Assembly (NCBI RefSeq): GCF_004005815.1
Contig: NZ_SACK01000004.1
Coordinates: forward strand, 62,001 to 126,000
From: Mucilaginibacter limnophilus
GTDB lineage: Bacteria > Bacteroidota > Bacteroidia > Sphingobacteriales > Sphingobacteriaceae
Direction of reading: 5' to 3'
DNA: 64,000 bases
The notes under the pieces: generated by a model
The model's input: the letters and a program-made list of their open reading frames with translations, nothing else
Database searches by the model: none
Told to the model about the DNA's origin: nothing
Translations under genes and position numbers: made by a program
Shown here: piece by piece, positions 1 to 10,000 of the stretch
Position numbering within the stretch: the first letter of the stretch is position 1
How the letters are laid out: each line of letters begins with the position of its first letter

Positions 1-10
1 CCTTTGCGCT

Positions 11-640
11 ATGCACTATATCGACTTTTCTACCTGGAAACGCAAGGAACATTTTGAATTTTTCAGCAGCTTTGACGAGCCGTTCTATGGCGTTACTGTT
101 GACCTTGACTGTACTGCTGTTTACCGCACTGCCAAAGCAAACAGGTATTCTTTCTACCTGTATTACATGCACAAAATACTTACAGCGGTTAACGCGACAG
201 AAGCTATGAGGTATCGTATAACAGATGACCACAGAATTGTTGTATATGATACCATAAGCGTTAGCCCTACGATCGGTCGTGAAGATGGCACTTTTGGCTA
301 CAGCCGTTTTAACTATGATACTGATTTTAATGAATTTGCCGCTGCGGCAATCAAAGAAACGGAACGTATAAAGGCGCTTGACGGATTAGGCTATCTTTGC
401 CCCGATAAGGACGTGATACATTTTTCGGCATTGCCATGGATAAAGTTTACAGGCATTAGTCATGCTCGCAGCTTTAAGTTTCCCGATAGTATGCCGAAAA
501 TTTCAGTAGGAAAGGTGTCCACCGCTGCTGATGGTAAAATGATGATGCCTATATCAATACATGTGCATCATGGTCTGGCTGATGGCTATCATCTGGGGCT
601 TTTTGTGCAAAAGTTGGAAGAGTTGTTCTTAACAGTTTAA
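11..640 (+). CDS. Chloramphenicol acetyltransferase (CAT) family protein
   Basis: Trimeric CAT-fold acyltransferase that would move an acetyl group from acetyl-CoA to a hydroxyl on a small molecule in the cytoplasm. The 209-residue length and the N-terminal DFSTWKRKEHFEFF match type A CATs. The catalytic motif HHGLADG (residues 186-192; family consensus HHAVCDG) keeps the second His, the general base, and the Asp-Gly. The CCTTTG at positions 1-6 may be the end of a TAnnTTTG promoter element, which would put transcription start almost at this ATG. CAT-like chromosomal proteins in Bacteroidota often do not give chloramphenicol resistance, so the substrate is open. The family is clear; the activity is inference. 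Confidence 0.85.
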   Translation: MHYIDFSTWKRKEHFEFFSSFDEPFYGVTVDLDCTAVYRTAKANRYSFYLYYMHKILTAVNATEAMRYRITDDHRIVVYDTISVSPTIGREDGTFGYSRFNYDTDFNEFAAAAIKETERIKALDGLGYLCPDKDVIHFSALPWIKFTGISHARSFKFPDSMPKISVGKVSTAADGKMMMPISIHVHHGLADGYHLGLFVQKLEELFLTV

Positions 641-673
641 CCAGGCAGCATTTCTAATAGTCGTTACAATTCT

Positions 674-3094
674 TCACTTCAATTTCTCCACATCATCATT
701 ATTAACCCCTCTCCTGTTCTTTTTAACAGCTTCTTTTAGCTTGCCAAAACGGTAATAGAAGTTCAAATGAACTCCGCGTATCAGCACCCGGGTTTGGTAC
801 TGCTGCATAAAACCTTCTGTATTAAGTTTGGTGGTTAAGGTTCGGTATTGCGGAAATGGGTTAATCACCGCCAGCATAAACGTTCCCTGCTTCTTAAATA
901 CATCCTTACTTACACGTACCGCCGAATAGGTAAAGCTGCTGGTTTCACCTTGCAGGCTAAGCGAACGGCTGTTGTAATTTATATCTGCACTGAGCCGCCA
1001 GTTATTGCCGAAACCGTAGCTCCAATTACTGGTGAAGTGTCCTTGCATGCCTTTATTGCTGTAAGGGTTGCCATTAACTAAGCCGTCCATCCACAGGTAA
1101 GCAAGTCTTCCGCCAAAGTTAACGCTCAGCTTTTCAGTTATAGGGTAATTAAAATTTATATCAGCGCCAATATTGTCGTTCTTACCCAGGTTTTGGTAGC
1201 TCGACCTGCTGATGGAATCAGCACCCAAAGCAACCACGTTTTGTATAGTATTATCGGCAAATGAATAGCTAATACCGCCAACAAAAGTACCTTTACCAAA
1301 CTTACTGTAGTTCAATTCAAAGTTATGGTTTAGTACCGGTTTCAAATCTGGATTGCCCGAGGTGTAAAACACCGGATTGCTGGTATTTACAAAAGGATTA
1401 AGCTGCCAGATGTTAGGCCGCTGTATCCGTTGCGTATATCCAAAATTTAAGTTTCCTGCATTTTTAAATTTGTGCAGCAGTGCTACTGAAGGTATCAGTT
1501 TATTATAACCTGTATTAAAATCTATACCGCTGGTTGTAAAATCAGCGTCTATTACTGTACGTTCCAAACGTAAGCCGGCTTTAAGGGAATTTTTTTCGTT
1601 CACTTTATACTCATATGAATTGTAAAAAGCATATACCTTTTGCAGGTAATCAAACTTATCAGCAACTACATTTTCTGGCAATATTGCACCATTATTACCC
1701 ATAAAGGTACGGCTGCTGAAATCACTGTTATTATCCCTGAAAATGGCTTTAAATCCACCTTCGATACTTAATCTCTTTAACGGGTGCACAAAATCAAGCT
1801 GGGCCGTTTGTTCAAGTGAAGCGGCTTTATTTAATTGATTCAATATGTTATTATCATTATAAAAAACATTGGCGGTAGCAATGTTCATGATATTCTGGTC
1901 GGTTGCAGCCCACATGTATTTATACGAGGCAGAAAGTAGTCTGTCCTTATTATTCTTGAAGCCTAATTGGTAATTCACCCCCAAGTCCAGCGCGTCGCGG
2001 CTGTAATCGTCGGTATTGTCTAAAAGGTACGTATTGCCGTTATCTATATTGTTTGTGATAACAGACATCTCACCTTTGCGGTCAATGTACTCGGGGTAAT
2101 AACCAATGTTGGCTGTCAGCAGGTTAAGAGAGTCTATCTCAAAACTGAGATCAGTTGTGATATACAAGCCCTTCCCGGAATTATTGTTATTGTTTTTGCC
2201 TCGTTGCTCTACACGTTGCATAAAAGGCTGTGTGCTTTCGCGGACATTTGTAAAATTCAGATCGGGGCCGTTGCGGATAAACCCCTCGGCATAAACAACC
2301 GCTCCAAATTTCCCTTTTTTAACGTTCAGGTCCGTCCATGTGCCGTGGCTTTCATAAGTGATATAATACAACCCGACATCGCCGTTATAACCTTCATCAG
2401 TGCGCTGGTTGGTTATGATATTGATGATACCTGCCAAACCTTCGCTTTCGTACCTGGCAGGCGGCGTTGTGATCACTTCTACAGATTTAATATTCCCTGC
2501 GCGCATACTGCGTAGGGCGTCACGCGGGTTACGCGTCATCAGCCCCGAGGGCTTTCCGTTTATAAGGATCTTATAATCGCTGTTTCCTTTCAAACGGATG
2601 TTATCCGCAGCATCAATTGACAGCAAAGGCACCTTGCGCATCATATCCAGCATATTCAGGGTTTTACTGTCGGGGTCGGCCTGTATGTCATACGTAATCC
2701 GGTCAACATCCTGCCGTACTATCTGTCTCATTGCGGTTACCTGTACCTCGCTTAGTTGCTTGCTTTGCGAAGAAAGCGATATGGTACCCAGATTAAAATT
2801 TCCGCTTACATTCAACCGGATGGATTTGCTGCCATATCCAACATATAAAATGTGCAGCATGTACGTCCCGCTAACTATTTTATCCAGAATAAAAGAGCCG
2901 TCAGTTTTGGAATAACCTGCTTTCATCGGATCACCATTAGTTTTGTCGAGACTGACTGTAACATAATCAACAGGCTTGTTTGTGGCCGAATCTATTACAC
3001 GGCCTTGTATTGTATAAGTATCCGAAGTTTGGGCGAAGACCGCCTGTGTGACTAATAAAATATGAAATGTTAAACAATGGTAAATGTATCTCAT
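674..3094 (-). CDS. Outer-membrane beta-barrel protein, TonB-receptor-like
   Basis: Outer-membrane protein of the TonB-dependent-receptor superfamily (OMP_b-brl_3 type). A signal peptide (about 1-21, ending VFAQ) is followed by a carboxypeptidase-regulatory-like beta-sandwich (about 26-110: IQGRVIDSATNKPVDYVTVSL), a plug-like domain (about 120-225, with LKGNSDYKILINGKPSG and VEVITTPPARYESEG), and a long barrel rich in aromatic strands. At 806 residues it has the usual length of this subfamily. No SusD partner lies beside it, so the substrate (peptide, siderophore or other) cannot be read from context. It is convergent with the CAT gene, 33 bp apart. Alternative: an exporter-like or adhesion barrel rather than an importer. 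Confidence 0.85.
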   Translation of the reverse strand: MRYIYHCLTFHILLVTQAVFAQTSDTYTIQGRVIDSATNKPVDYVTVSLDKTNGDPMKAGYSKTDGSFILDKIVSGTYMLHILYVGYGSKSIRLNVSGNFNLGTISLSSQSKQLSEVQVTAMRQIVRQDVDRITYDIQADPDSKTLNMLDMMRKVPLLSIDAADNIRLKGNSDYKILINGKPSGLMTRNPRDALRSMRAGNIKSVEVITTPPARYESEGLAGIINIITNQRTDEGYNGDVGLYYITYESHGTWTDLNVKKGKFGAVVYAEGFIRNGPDLNFTNVRESTQPFMQRVEQRGKNNNNNSGKGLYITTDLSFEIDSLNLLTANIGYYPEYIDRKGEMSVITNNIDNGNTYLLDNTDDYSRDALDLGVNYQLGFKNNKDRLLSASYKYMWAATDQNIMNIATANVFYNDNNILNQLNKAASLEQTAQLDFVHPLKRLSIEGGFKAIFRDNNSDFSSRTFMGNNGAILPENVVADKFDYLQKVYAFYNSYEYKVNEKNSLKAGLRLERTVIDADFTTSGIDFNTGYNKLIPSVALLHKFKNAGNLNFGYTQRIQRPNIWQLNPFVNTSNPVFYTSGNPDLKPVLNHNFELNYSKFGKGTFVGGISYSFADNTIQNVVALGADSISRSSYQNLGKNDNIGADINFNYPITEKLSVNFGGRLAYLWMDGLVNGNPYSNKGMQGHFTSNWSYGFGNNWRLSADINYNSRSLSLQGETSSFTYSAVRVSKDVFKKQGTFMLAVINPFPQYRTLTTKLNTEGFMQQYQTRVLIRGVHLNFYYRFGKLKEAVKKNRRGVNNDDVEKLK

Positions 3095-3250
3095 GGCTTG
3101 AGCAAAATGGTTTAATTGTAATTGGTTGATGTAATAATACGGCTAAAGTTTGTATGTACAAACTATTCTCCAGAGAAAAAACAGGTAAATTGTTTTAGTT
3201 GCCGTAGTCCAATTCTTAACGCAAACTGCTCACATCTCCAACTAAAACGC

Positions 3251-3258
3251 TATTTTTG
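3251..3258 (+). promoter_or_regulatory. -7 promoter element of lysS
   Basis: TATTTTTG is a perfect match to the Bacteroidota -7 consensus TAnnTTTG. It lies 29 bp before the lysS ATG, giving a predicted leader of roughly 20-25 nt. No convincing -33 TTG was seen at the expected distance. Confidence 0.6.
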
Positions 3259-3287
3259 CAGCCTTAATAAATCAGGTATTTTATAAC

Positions 3288-5009
3288 ATGAGCACCGCCC
3301 TATCTGAACAGGAAATTTTACGACGCAAATCATTACAGGAATTACGCGCTTTAGGCATCAACCCGTATCCGGCCGAGGAATACAAGGTAAATGCCTGGGC
3401 AAAGGATATCAATGAGAATTTTAACAACAATCCAGAGGCGTATAAAGAAGTAACGATTGCCGGCCGTATCATGACCCGCCGTATAATGGGCAGCGCCTCG
3501 TTCGCCGAACTGCAGGACTCGACAGGCCGTATACAGGTTTACCTGAAACGCGACGACATTTGCCCCGGCGAAGATAAAACGCTTTATAATACCGTATTTA
3601 AAAAGCTGCTTGATATAGGCGATTACATCGGTGTTAAGGGTTATGTATTTATTACCCAAACCGGCGAAATTTCGGTACATGTGCAGGAAATGACTGTACT
3701 TGCAAAGTCGCTTAAACCGCTACCTGTTGTAAAACGCGACGATGAAGGGCATATTTACGATGGCTTTACCGATCCTGAGTTGCGTTACCGCCAACGCTAT
3801 GTCGATCTTACTGTTAACCCTGAATACAAACAAATATTCATTAACCGCTCAAAAGTGATCAGCGCTATGCGCGGATATTTTAGCGCGCAAGGATGGATGG
3901 AAGTAGAAACGCCCATCCTGCAGGCTGTGCACGGCGGAGCGGCGGCACGTCCGTTTAAAACACATCACAACACGCTTGATATGCCGCTGTTTTTGCGCAT
4001 AGCCAACGAGTTATATCTGAAAAGACTCATTGTCGCCGGTTTTGATGGCGTGTATGAGTTTGGCAAAATGTTTCGTAACGAAGGTATGGACCGCACTCAT
4101 AACCCGGAATTTACCGCCATGGAGATATACGTGGCCTACAAAGACTATGTTTGGATGATGGCCATGGTTGAGGAGTGCCTGGAAACGGTCACCAAAGCCG
4201 TACATGGTAAAACTACCGTACAGGTTGGCGAAAATCAAATAAACTTTGCCGGTCCGTACGAAAAGCTGTCAATGTATGATTCGATACTAAAATATACCGG
4301 CATTGATGTTTCAGCAATGGATGAGGCCGGCTTGCGCAAGGTTTGCGCTGATTTATCGATAGAAGTTGATGATTCTATGGGTAAAGGCAAACTTATTGAC
4401 GAGATATTCAGCGCAAAAGTTGAAGCGCACCTGATACAGCCTACTTATATTACCGACTACCCTATTGAAATGACGCCGCTTGCTAAAAAGCACCGCAGCA
4501 AAGATGGCTTAGTTGAGCGTTTCGAGTTGTTTGTAAATGGCAAAGAAATAGCCAACGCTTACTCGGAACTGAACGACCCTATCGATCAGCGTGAGCGTTT
4601 TGAAGAGCAGTTGTTACTTGCCGGTCGTGGAGACGAAGAAGCCATGGCCATGGACGACGACTTCCTTCGCGCGTTAGAATACGGCATGCCGCCAACATCA
4701 GGTCTGGGCATAGGTATCGACAGACTTGTGATGATGCTTACCAATCAAAGCACCATACAGGAAGTATTGTTCTTCCCGCAAATGCGCCCCGAAAAGAAAT
4801 CAAAAATTTCTACGCTTGATGATTTTGTTAATATTGGCGTACAACCTGAATGGGTACCCGTTTTAAATAAAATGGGTTTTAACACTATTGAAGAGTTAAA
4901 AGCAGCCAACCCGAACAAAGTTTATAACGACATGGGCGGTATGCGCAAAAAGTTAAAACTTGATATCGCCATGCCTTCGAAAGAAGAGGTGATGAAGTGG
5001 TTTGAATAA
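3288..5009 (+). CDS. lysS: Lysyl-tRNA synthetase, class II
   Basis: Charges tRNA-Lys with lysine in the cytoplasm. An N-terminal OB-fold anticodon-binding domain (about 55-155, [20 protein letters not shown]) is followed by a class II catalytic core. Motif 2 is [14 protein letters not shown] near residue 261 and motif 3 is [13 protein letters not shown] near residue 473. The 573-residue length is about 65 longer than typical LysS because of a C-terminal extension after residue 505, reading [20 protein letters not shown] and then a basic segment. It resembles a small helical, helix-hairpin-helix-like module. A strong terminator follows. Start chosen at ATG 3288, downstream of a perfect promoter element. 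Confidence 0.97.
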   Translation: MSTALSEQEILRRKSLQELRALGINPYPAEEYKVNAWAKDINENFNNNPEAYKEVTIAGRIMTRRIMGSASFAELQDSTGRIQVYLKRDDICPGEDKTLYNTVFKKLLDIGDYIGVKGYVFITQTGEISVHVQEMTVLAKSLKPLPVVKRDDEGHIYDGFTDPELRYRQRYVDLTVNPEYKQIFINRSKVISAMRGYFSAQGWMEVETPILQAVHGGAAARPFKTHHNTLDMPLFLRIANELYLKRLIVAGFDGVYEFGKMFRNEGMDRTHNPEFTAMEIYVAYKDYVWMMAMVEECLETVTKAVHGKTTVQVGENQINFAGPYEKLSMYDSILKYTGIDVSAMDEAGLRKVCADLSIEVDDSMGKGKLIDEIFSAKVEAHLIQPTYITDYPIEMTPLAKKHRSKDGLVERFELFVNGKEIANAYSELNDPIDQRERFEEQLLLAGRGDEEAMAMDDDFLRALEYGMPPTSGLGIGIDRLVMMLTNQSTIQEVLFFPQMRPEKKSKISTLDDFVNIGVQPEWVPVLNKMGFNTIEELKAANPNKVYNDMGGMRKKLKLDIAMPSKEEVMKWFE

Positions 5010-5030
5010 AAAAATTGTTCATTACATATC

Positions 5031-5066
5031 AAAATGGGCAACCTTACCAGGTTGCCCATTTTGTTT
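5031..5066 (+). terminator. Rho-independent terminator of lysS
   Basis: A perfect 13-bp stem (5031-5043 with 5050-5062, around AAAATGGGCAACC) and a 6-nt loop are followed by GTTTT. It begins 22 bp after the lysS stop. Confidence 0.85.
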
Positions 5067-5214
5067 TATACAATTTTATAATAGGGCGTTGTTAAGTAAA
5101 AAGTTTTTCACAACCACTGTTAATAATTTCTTAACGAAATCATAAAAGAAAGCAAACTTTCGTATTAAAACAGTTGTTTAGTTTTATAGTTAAATACTGT
5201 ATAATACAAATTTT

Positions 5215-5427
5215 ATGACAAGCTCTATAGTTGAAATAACAGAAAACGAATACCTGATCAAACTAAACAGGGAAATATTTGATCTGTCGGTAATCAGGAA
5301 TATATTGAAAATGGTTGAAGTTTCAAGGCCTGCTGAAGATGATTTCGGTTTTGTTGAGAGACATTATACCTCTTCACAAACACACTCATCTGAGCCAAGC
5401 TACTTCAGTTCAATAGAAGAAAAATAA
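5215..5427 (+). CDS. Small hypothetical protein
   Basis: A 70-residue protein I do not recognise. The first half (residues 5-35, VEITENEYLIKLNREIFDLS then IRNILKMVE) looks like a short strand plus an amphipathic helix, similar in style to the dimerisation part of small antitoxins. The second half is acidic, Ser/Thr-rich and probably disordered. It is a plausible real gene: it starts about 150 bp after the lysS terminator, has a hairpin terminator immediately after its stop, and has normal codon use. No toxin-like gene is next to it, so an antitoxin role is only a guess. Confidence 0.55.
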   Translation: MTSSIVEITENEYLIKLNREIFDLSVIRNILKMVEVSRPAEDDFGFVERHYTSSQTHSSEPSYFSSIEEK

Positions 5428-5428
5428 A

Positions 5429-5454
5429 AACGGCCCTTTATTTAAAGAGCCGTT
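5429..5454. terminator. Shared bidirectional terminator
   Basis: AACGGCCCTTTA and TAAAGAGCCGTT form a 12-bp stem with one mismatch and a 2-nt centre, flanked by A-rich and T-rich sequence. It sits between two convergent genes and can serve both. Confidence 0.7.
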
Positions 5455-5467
5455 CATTATTTACTTT

Positions 5468-6019
5468 TTAGAACTGACGGTAACCGCCGCGTACTACTTG
5501 TTGCTTATCCATCTGTCCCATCTGCGCTTTCATCATTTTTATCTGATCAGCAAGCAACTTGTTTTTATCATCTTTAGCCGCTTCCTTTAAATACATATCA
5601 GCTTCTCGCTTATTGCGTTTGGCCATTGCTATGCCCGCCAGGCTAAGTTTAGCCAATGCGGTGTTGTGCGACATGGTCATGCCCAGTGAAAGGGCTTTCT
5701 TAAAGTATTTTTCTGATTTAAGCGGCGCCTTGCGCGATTCAATCAGGCCTATCAGCAGGTTGTAGTAACCATGCTGGTTGCGGTGCAGCTGTTTTTCGTA
5801 ATCAGTGATCTTCAGCAGCCATTGTTCAGCTTTCTCTGAATTTTCTTTACGCAGAAACCACTGCGCCAGTATCATATTCTCGTTAAAGAAAAAGCTAAGC
5901 AGCACTATACCCCCTAACAGAACAACCAGTATTCCCCAGCCCCAGAAACCAAAACCACAAAGGGTTACGCCGGCTCCCATTATTACACACGCTATAATTA
6001 AGCGAACAGTATTTGACAT
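5468..6019 (-). CDS. Membrane protein with TPR-like helical repeats
   Basis: A 183-residue protein with two hydrophobic segments at the N-terminus (about 5-25 and 28-46), then a soluble helical part with TPR-like pairs (AEQWLLKITDYEKQLH; KSEKYFKKALSLGM; ALAKLSLAGIAMAKRNKREA). The end is Met/Gln-rich. A role as a scaffold anchored in the inner membrane is likely, but no specific function is known to me. It is divergent from ung, and the 73-bp gap probably holds both promoters: GATATTTG on the minus strand and TTTATTTG on the plus strand, each one base off consensus. Confidence 0.65.
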   Translation of the reverse strand: MSNTVRLIIACVIMGAGVTLCGFGFWGWGILVVLLGGIVLLSFFFNENMILAQWFLRKENSEKAEQWLLKITDYEKQLHRNQHGYYNLLIGLIESRKAPLKSEKYFKKALSLGMTMSHNTALAKLSLAGIAMAKRNKREADMYLKEAAKDDKNKLLADQIKMMKAQMGQMDKQQVVRGGYRQF

Positions 6020-6092
6020 AAATTGTAATTACTAAATAGAGCGCAAATATCCGTTTATTTGCAGTCTTAATCAACATATTACTATAATATTT

Positions 6093-6770
6093 ATGGCGAT
6101 AGATCTGGAGCCTTCGTGGCTGAATATACTGAAAGACGAGTTTGAAAAAGATTACATGATACGGCTTAAACAGTTTTTGAAAGAAGAAAAAGAAGCCGGG
6201 CATAAAGTATACCCTAAAGGCAGTGATATTTTTAACGCCTTCAACAAAACGCCGTTCAATAATCTTAAAGTAGTATTGCTTGGTCAGGATCCTTATCACG
6301 GGCCGAACCAGGCGCACGGGCTATCGTTCTCAGTGCAAAAGGGTATTAATCCGCCGCCCTCGCTTAAAAATATTTACAAGGAACTACAAAGCGATATTCC
6401 GGGTTTTACCATACCCTCGCACGGTGAGCTAACGGAATGGGCCGAACAAGGTGTAATGCTGCTTAACGCCACGCTTACCGTACGTGCAGGAAGCCCGGGC
6501 TCGCATCAAAAAAAGGGCTGGGAAATATTTACCGATACTGTCATCAAGACCATATCTGAGCAAAAAGAAGGCATCATTTTTTTGCTGTGGGGGAAGTTTG
6601 CGCAAGCAAAAACAGAGCTTATCGAAACCCAAAAGCATCATGTATTAAAGGCTGCCCACCCCTCACCTTACTCTGCCGACAACGGCTTTTTTGGATGCAG
6701 GCATTTTTCGAAAACCAACACTATTTTAGAGAAAGAAGGCAAACAACCTATCGACTGGCAGATACATTAA
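6093..6770 (+). CDS. ung: Uracil-DNA glycosylase, family 1
   Basis: Removes uracil from DNA as the first step of base excision repair. The water-activating motif GQDPYHGP lies near residues 63-70, with the Asp as catalytic base. The DNA-intercalation loop HPSPYS near residue 187 has the catalytic His. LLNATLTVRAG and LLWGKFAQ are further family motifs. The 225-residue length is normal. Transcribed alone, convergent with the RND efflux operon, with a minisatellite in the gap. Confidence 0.97.
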   Translation: MAIDLEPSWLNILKDEFEKDYMIRLKQFLKEEKEAGHKVYPKGSDIFNAFNKTPFNNLKVVLLGQDPYHGPNQAHGLSFSVQKGINPPPSLKNIYKELQSDIPGFTIPSHGELTEWAEQGVMLLNATLTVRAGSPGSHQKKGWEIFTDTVIKTISEQKEGIIFLLWGKFAQAKTELIETQKHHVLKAAHPSPYSADNGFFGCRHFSKTNTILEKEGKQPIDWQIH

Positions 6771-6835
6771 GGTTGGTTAATGGTGAAAAGTGAGTGGTGA
6801 GTAGATAAATTTGTTGCTATTATTAGCTCAAGACA

Positions 6836-6945
6836 GGTGTTGACATCAACAGGGTAAACACCCATCAACACTGTCAACACCAGTCAACACCGTCAACACT
6901 GTCAACACCGTCAACACCTGTCAACACCGTCAACACTGTCAAAAA
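6836..6945. repeat. Minisatellite of TCAACAC units (9-10 bp period)
   Basis: Eight exact TCAACAC cores start at 6865, 6874, 6884, 6893, 6902, 6911, 6921 and 6930, followed by a decayed ninth at 6939. The spacings are 9, 10, 9, 9, 9, 10 and 9 bp. The linkers are short and pyrimidine/G-rich (CG, TG, CTG, CAG). Just upstream, GGTGTTGAC at 6836-6844 is the reverse complement of one unit and could pair with any of them. The array fills most of the 249-bp gap between convergent ung and the efflux pump. Confidence 0.85.
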
Positions 6946-6959
6946 TCTGGCACCAAAAT

Positions 6960-6984
6960 AAAAAGCCCCGCGTTACTGCGGGGC
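6960..6984 (-). terminator. Terminator of the efflux operon
   Basis: GCCCCGC and GCGGGGC (6965-6971, 6978-6984) form a GC-rich stem with a 6-nt loop. Read on the minus strand it is followed by CTTTTTATTTT. It lies 36 bp beyond the pump gene's stop. Confidence 0.8.
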
Positions 6985-7019
6985 CTTTCAATTGTTAATT
7001 TATTGGGAATTGTTGTTTT

Positions 7020-10000
7020 TTAATGATGATTTAAAGCGGCTAACTCTTCCTTTGAAATCGCTTCGTCTTCATTGTGCTTGCGTCCGGCCAGCCTGTCTTT
7101 TAAACGGGTGCGTATCAGGTACAAACATGGCACTATAATAAGCGTGATAATGGTAGCGAATGCCAAACCGAAGATCATCGTCCATGACAGCGGGCCCCAG
7201 AAGGCTACGTTATCACCACCAAAGTGAATATGCGGCTCAAACGAGGTGAACAGCCCAACAAAGTCGATATTGAAACCAACAGCCAGCGGGAACAAACCAA
7301 GTATTGCCGCGGTTGCGGTAAGTATTACCGGGGTCATACGGGTGCGGCCGGCTTCAACCACCGCGTCGTGCAGGCTCATACCTTGCTCAAGAAGCAGGTC
7401 GGTAAACTCAACCAGCAATATACCATTACGTACCACCACACCCGCGAGCGCGATGATACCTACACCCGTCATTACGATGGTGATGGTCATGCCGAAGATA
7501 CTTATACCCAGGAACACCCCTATGATACTAAAGAATATCTCGCTGATGATAATGAACGTTTTACCGAATGAATTAAACTGCATCATCAGGATAACCAGAA
7601 TTATCATAAAAGAAACACCTAATGCCGATAACAGGAATGTTGCGGCTTCAACCTGGTCTTCCTGACCGCCTCCCTGACGGATGGTTACGCCTTCCGGCTT
7701 TTTGAAGTTATTTACCGACTGCAATATCTGCTGGTTAACCTCATTGGCATTAAAGCCCGGTATAACGTTCGAGCCCAGCGTAATCACACGGCGCTGTTGC
7801 TTATGTTTGATATTACTGTACGTGTTTTTATACTCAATAGTAGTAAAAGCCGATATAGGCACCTGACGAATAGCTCCACCGGTTGCAAAATCACGGTAGG
7901 TGATCTTCAAGTTTCGTATAGCGTCAATATCATGGCGCTGGGCTTCCATGGCCTGTACGTTTATTTCGTAGTTATCCTCTGTAGTATTCCTAAAATCAGC
8001 AGCTTTAGCACCGTATATGGTAGCGCCTAATGTCTTTGTGATTTGATCGGTGTTGATACCTTCACGGTTAGCGCGCTCCCTGTCAACAGTAAACACAATT
8101 TGGGGCTTGTTATCCTGTACGTCGGGTATTAGTTCTTCAATACCACCGATATTTTGCTTTATCAGGAAGTTTTTCAAACGTGTAGCCGTTTTTGTTAACG
8201 TATCCAAATCATCACCGGCTATCTCAATACTGATATCTTTTTGCGTTGGCGGGCCACCGTGCTCCTGCGCTACAGAAATTTGCGCGCCCGGTACAACACC
8301 GGTTACCGCTTTACGGATATTAGCCAGCACAACTTTAGTGCTTTTGCCCTCGCGCTCACCAAATTTTACAAATGCTACCGCTATTTTACCCCTGTTTGGA
8401 TAAGAGCCCTGATCTTCATCCTGCGGGTCGGTTACGCCAACAGTTACGTTCGAGATGATTGATTTAACCAGATCTTTATCCGGTTCAACAGCATCAGCCA
8501 CACGCTGCTCAAGCTTACGTGTCACCTCGTTGGTAAATTCCTGGTCGGTACCGGTTGGCAGTGTAATATAAACGTAGGCAAAGTTAGGGTCGGCCTCAGG
8601 GAAGAACTCCACTTTTGGCGAACGGATAGCCGTAAACACAATGCTCAGGAAAAACAAACCGATTATACCGGCCAATACCCACCACGGGCTGCGCACAGCT
8701 TTTTCAAGCATACGCGCATACCAGTTTTGAAACTTAGGCCATGCGCCGTTTTGGAAACGGTCAATCCACTTAACAAATACAAAGTGGTTAAGCATATACA
8801 ACACCCATGCAAACACCACGAAGTTACCTAAACCAATGTTGATCAAATAGCCTATCACCGCTATAACAGCCATGATAATAGATACCTTTTTAACCGTTTT
8901 ATCAAACTTCGGATTATTATGCTCGCCCTCAACATGCGGTTTCATAAAATCAACCGCGAATACCGGGTTAATAATGTAAGCCACAATTAACGATGCCAAC
9001 AAAGTAATGATCAGCGTAATTGGCAGGAAGAACATGAAATGACCGATCAAACTGTTCCAGAAAGCCAGCGGCACAAACGGTGCAAGGGTTGTCATGGTAC
9101 CTGAGAATACCGGCAGGAATACCTCACCGGCAGCCATTTTAGCGGCTTTGGCAATAGGCACTTTTCCGTTGTCAAAAATACGGTGTGTATTTTCTATCAC
9201 CACAATAGCATCATCCACTACTATACCCAGCGCCAGCAGGAACGAGAACAGCACGATCATGTTCAGCGTAAAGCCTATGGCCGGCATCACCAGGAAGGCG
9301 ATAAAGCACGACAATGGTACTGACAATGCCACGAAAATTGCGTTTGTAGTACCCATAAAGAACATCAGGATAACCGTTACCAGTATAAAGCCGATGATGA
9401 TGGTATTCACCAGGTCGTTCACGGTAGTACGTGTCTGGTCGCTTTGGTCGCCGGTTACGGTAATGTCAAGTCCGCGCGGAAACTCAGTGCGCTGCTTCTC
9501 GGCTATCATCGCGTTTATCTTATCTGATGTCGCGATAAGGTTTTCGCCCGAACGCTTGCTCACGTTAAGCGTGATAACGTTTTTGTAAGCCTTTTGCTCA
9601 TTAGTTTTCAAACGCGCGTAGCTTTCCTGCTCGGCAAAACCGTCTTTAACCTCAGCAATGTCACGCAGGTAAACAGCGCGGCCGCTTGGGTTACGTATCA
9701 CCATGGCGGCAACTTCTTCGGCATTCTTAAAATCCTGTCTGATATCAACGCTTCGGCGTACGCCATCCATTTTAATGGTACCGGCAGACGCGATTATGTT
9801 TTCACCACCAACAGCTGTTATAATATCATTATAACTTACCTGCGCGGCGGTCATCTTATTCATATCAACGTTGATCTCAATTTCAGGTTTTAAAGCACCT
9901 ACTAATTCAACTTTTGATATCTCTTTATAACTTTCAATCTCATCTTTCAGATTATCGGCATACTCTTTCAATTTTTTCAGGTCGTAATTACCCGAAAGGT

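Noticed and set aside
5215-5427. An antitoxin of a toxin-antitoxin pair
   Set aside because: No toxin-like gene is adjacent; the next gene is a convergent membrane TPR protein behind a terminator.
6836-6945. The TCAACAC array as a CRISPR array
   Set aside because: The units are 9-10 bp with 2-3 bp linkers. There are no 25-40 bp repeats, no unique spacers and no cas genes.
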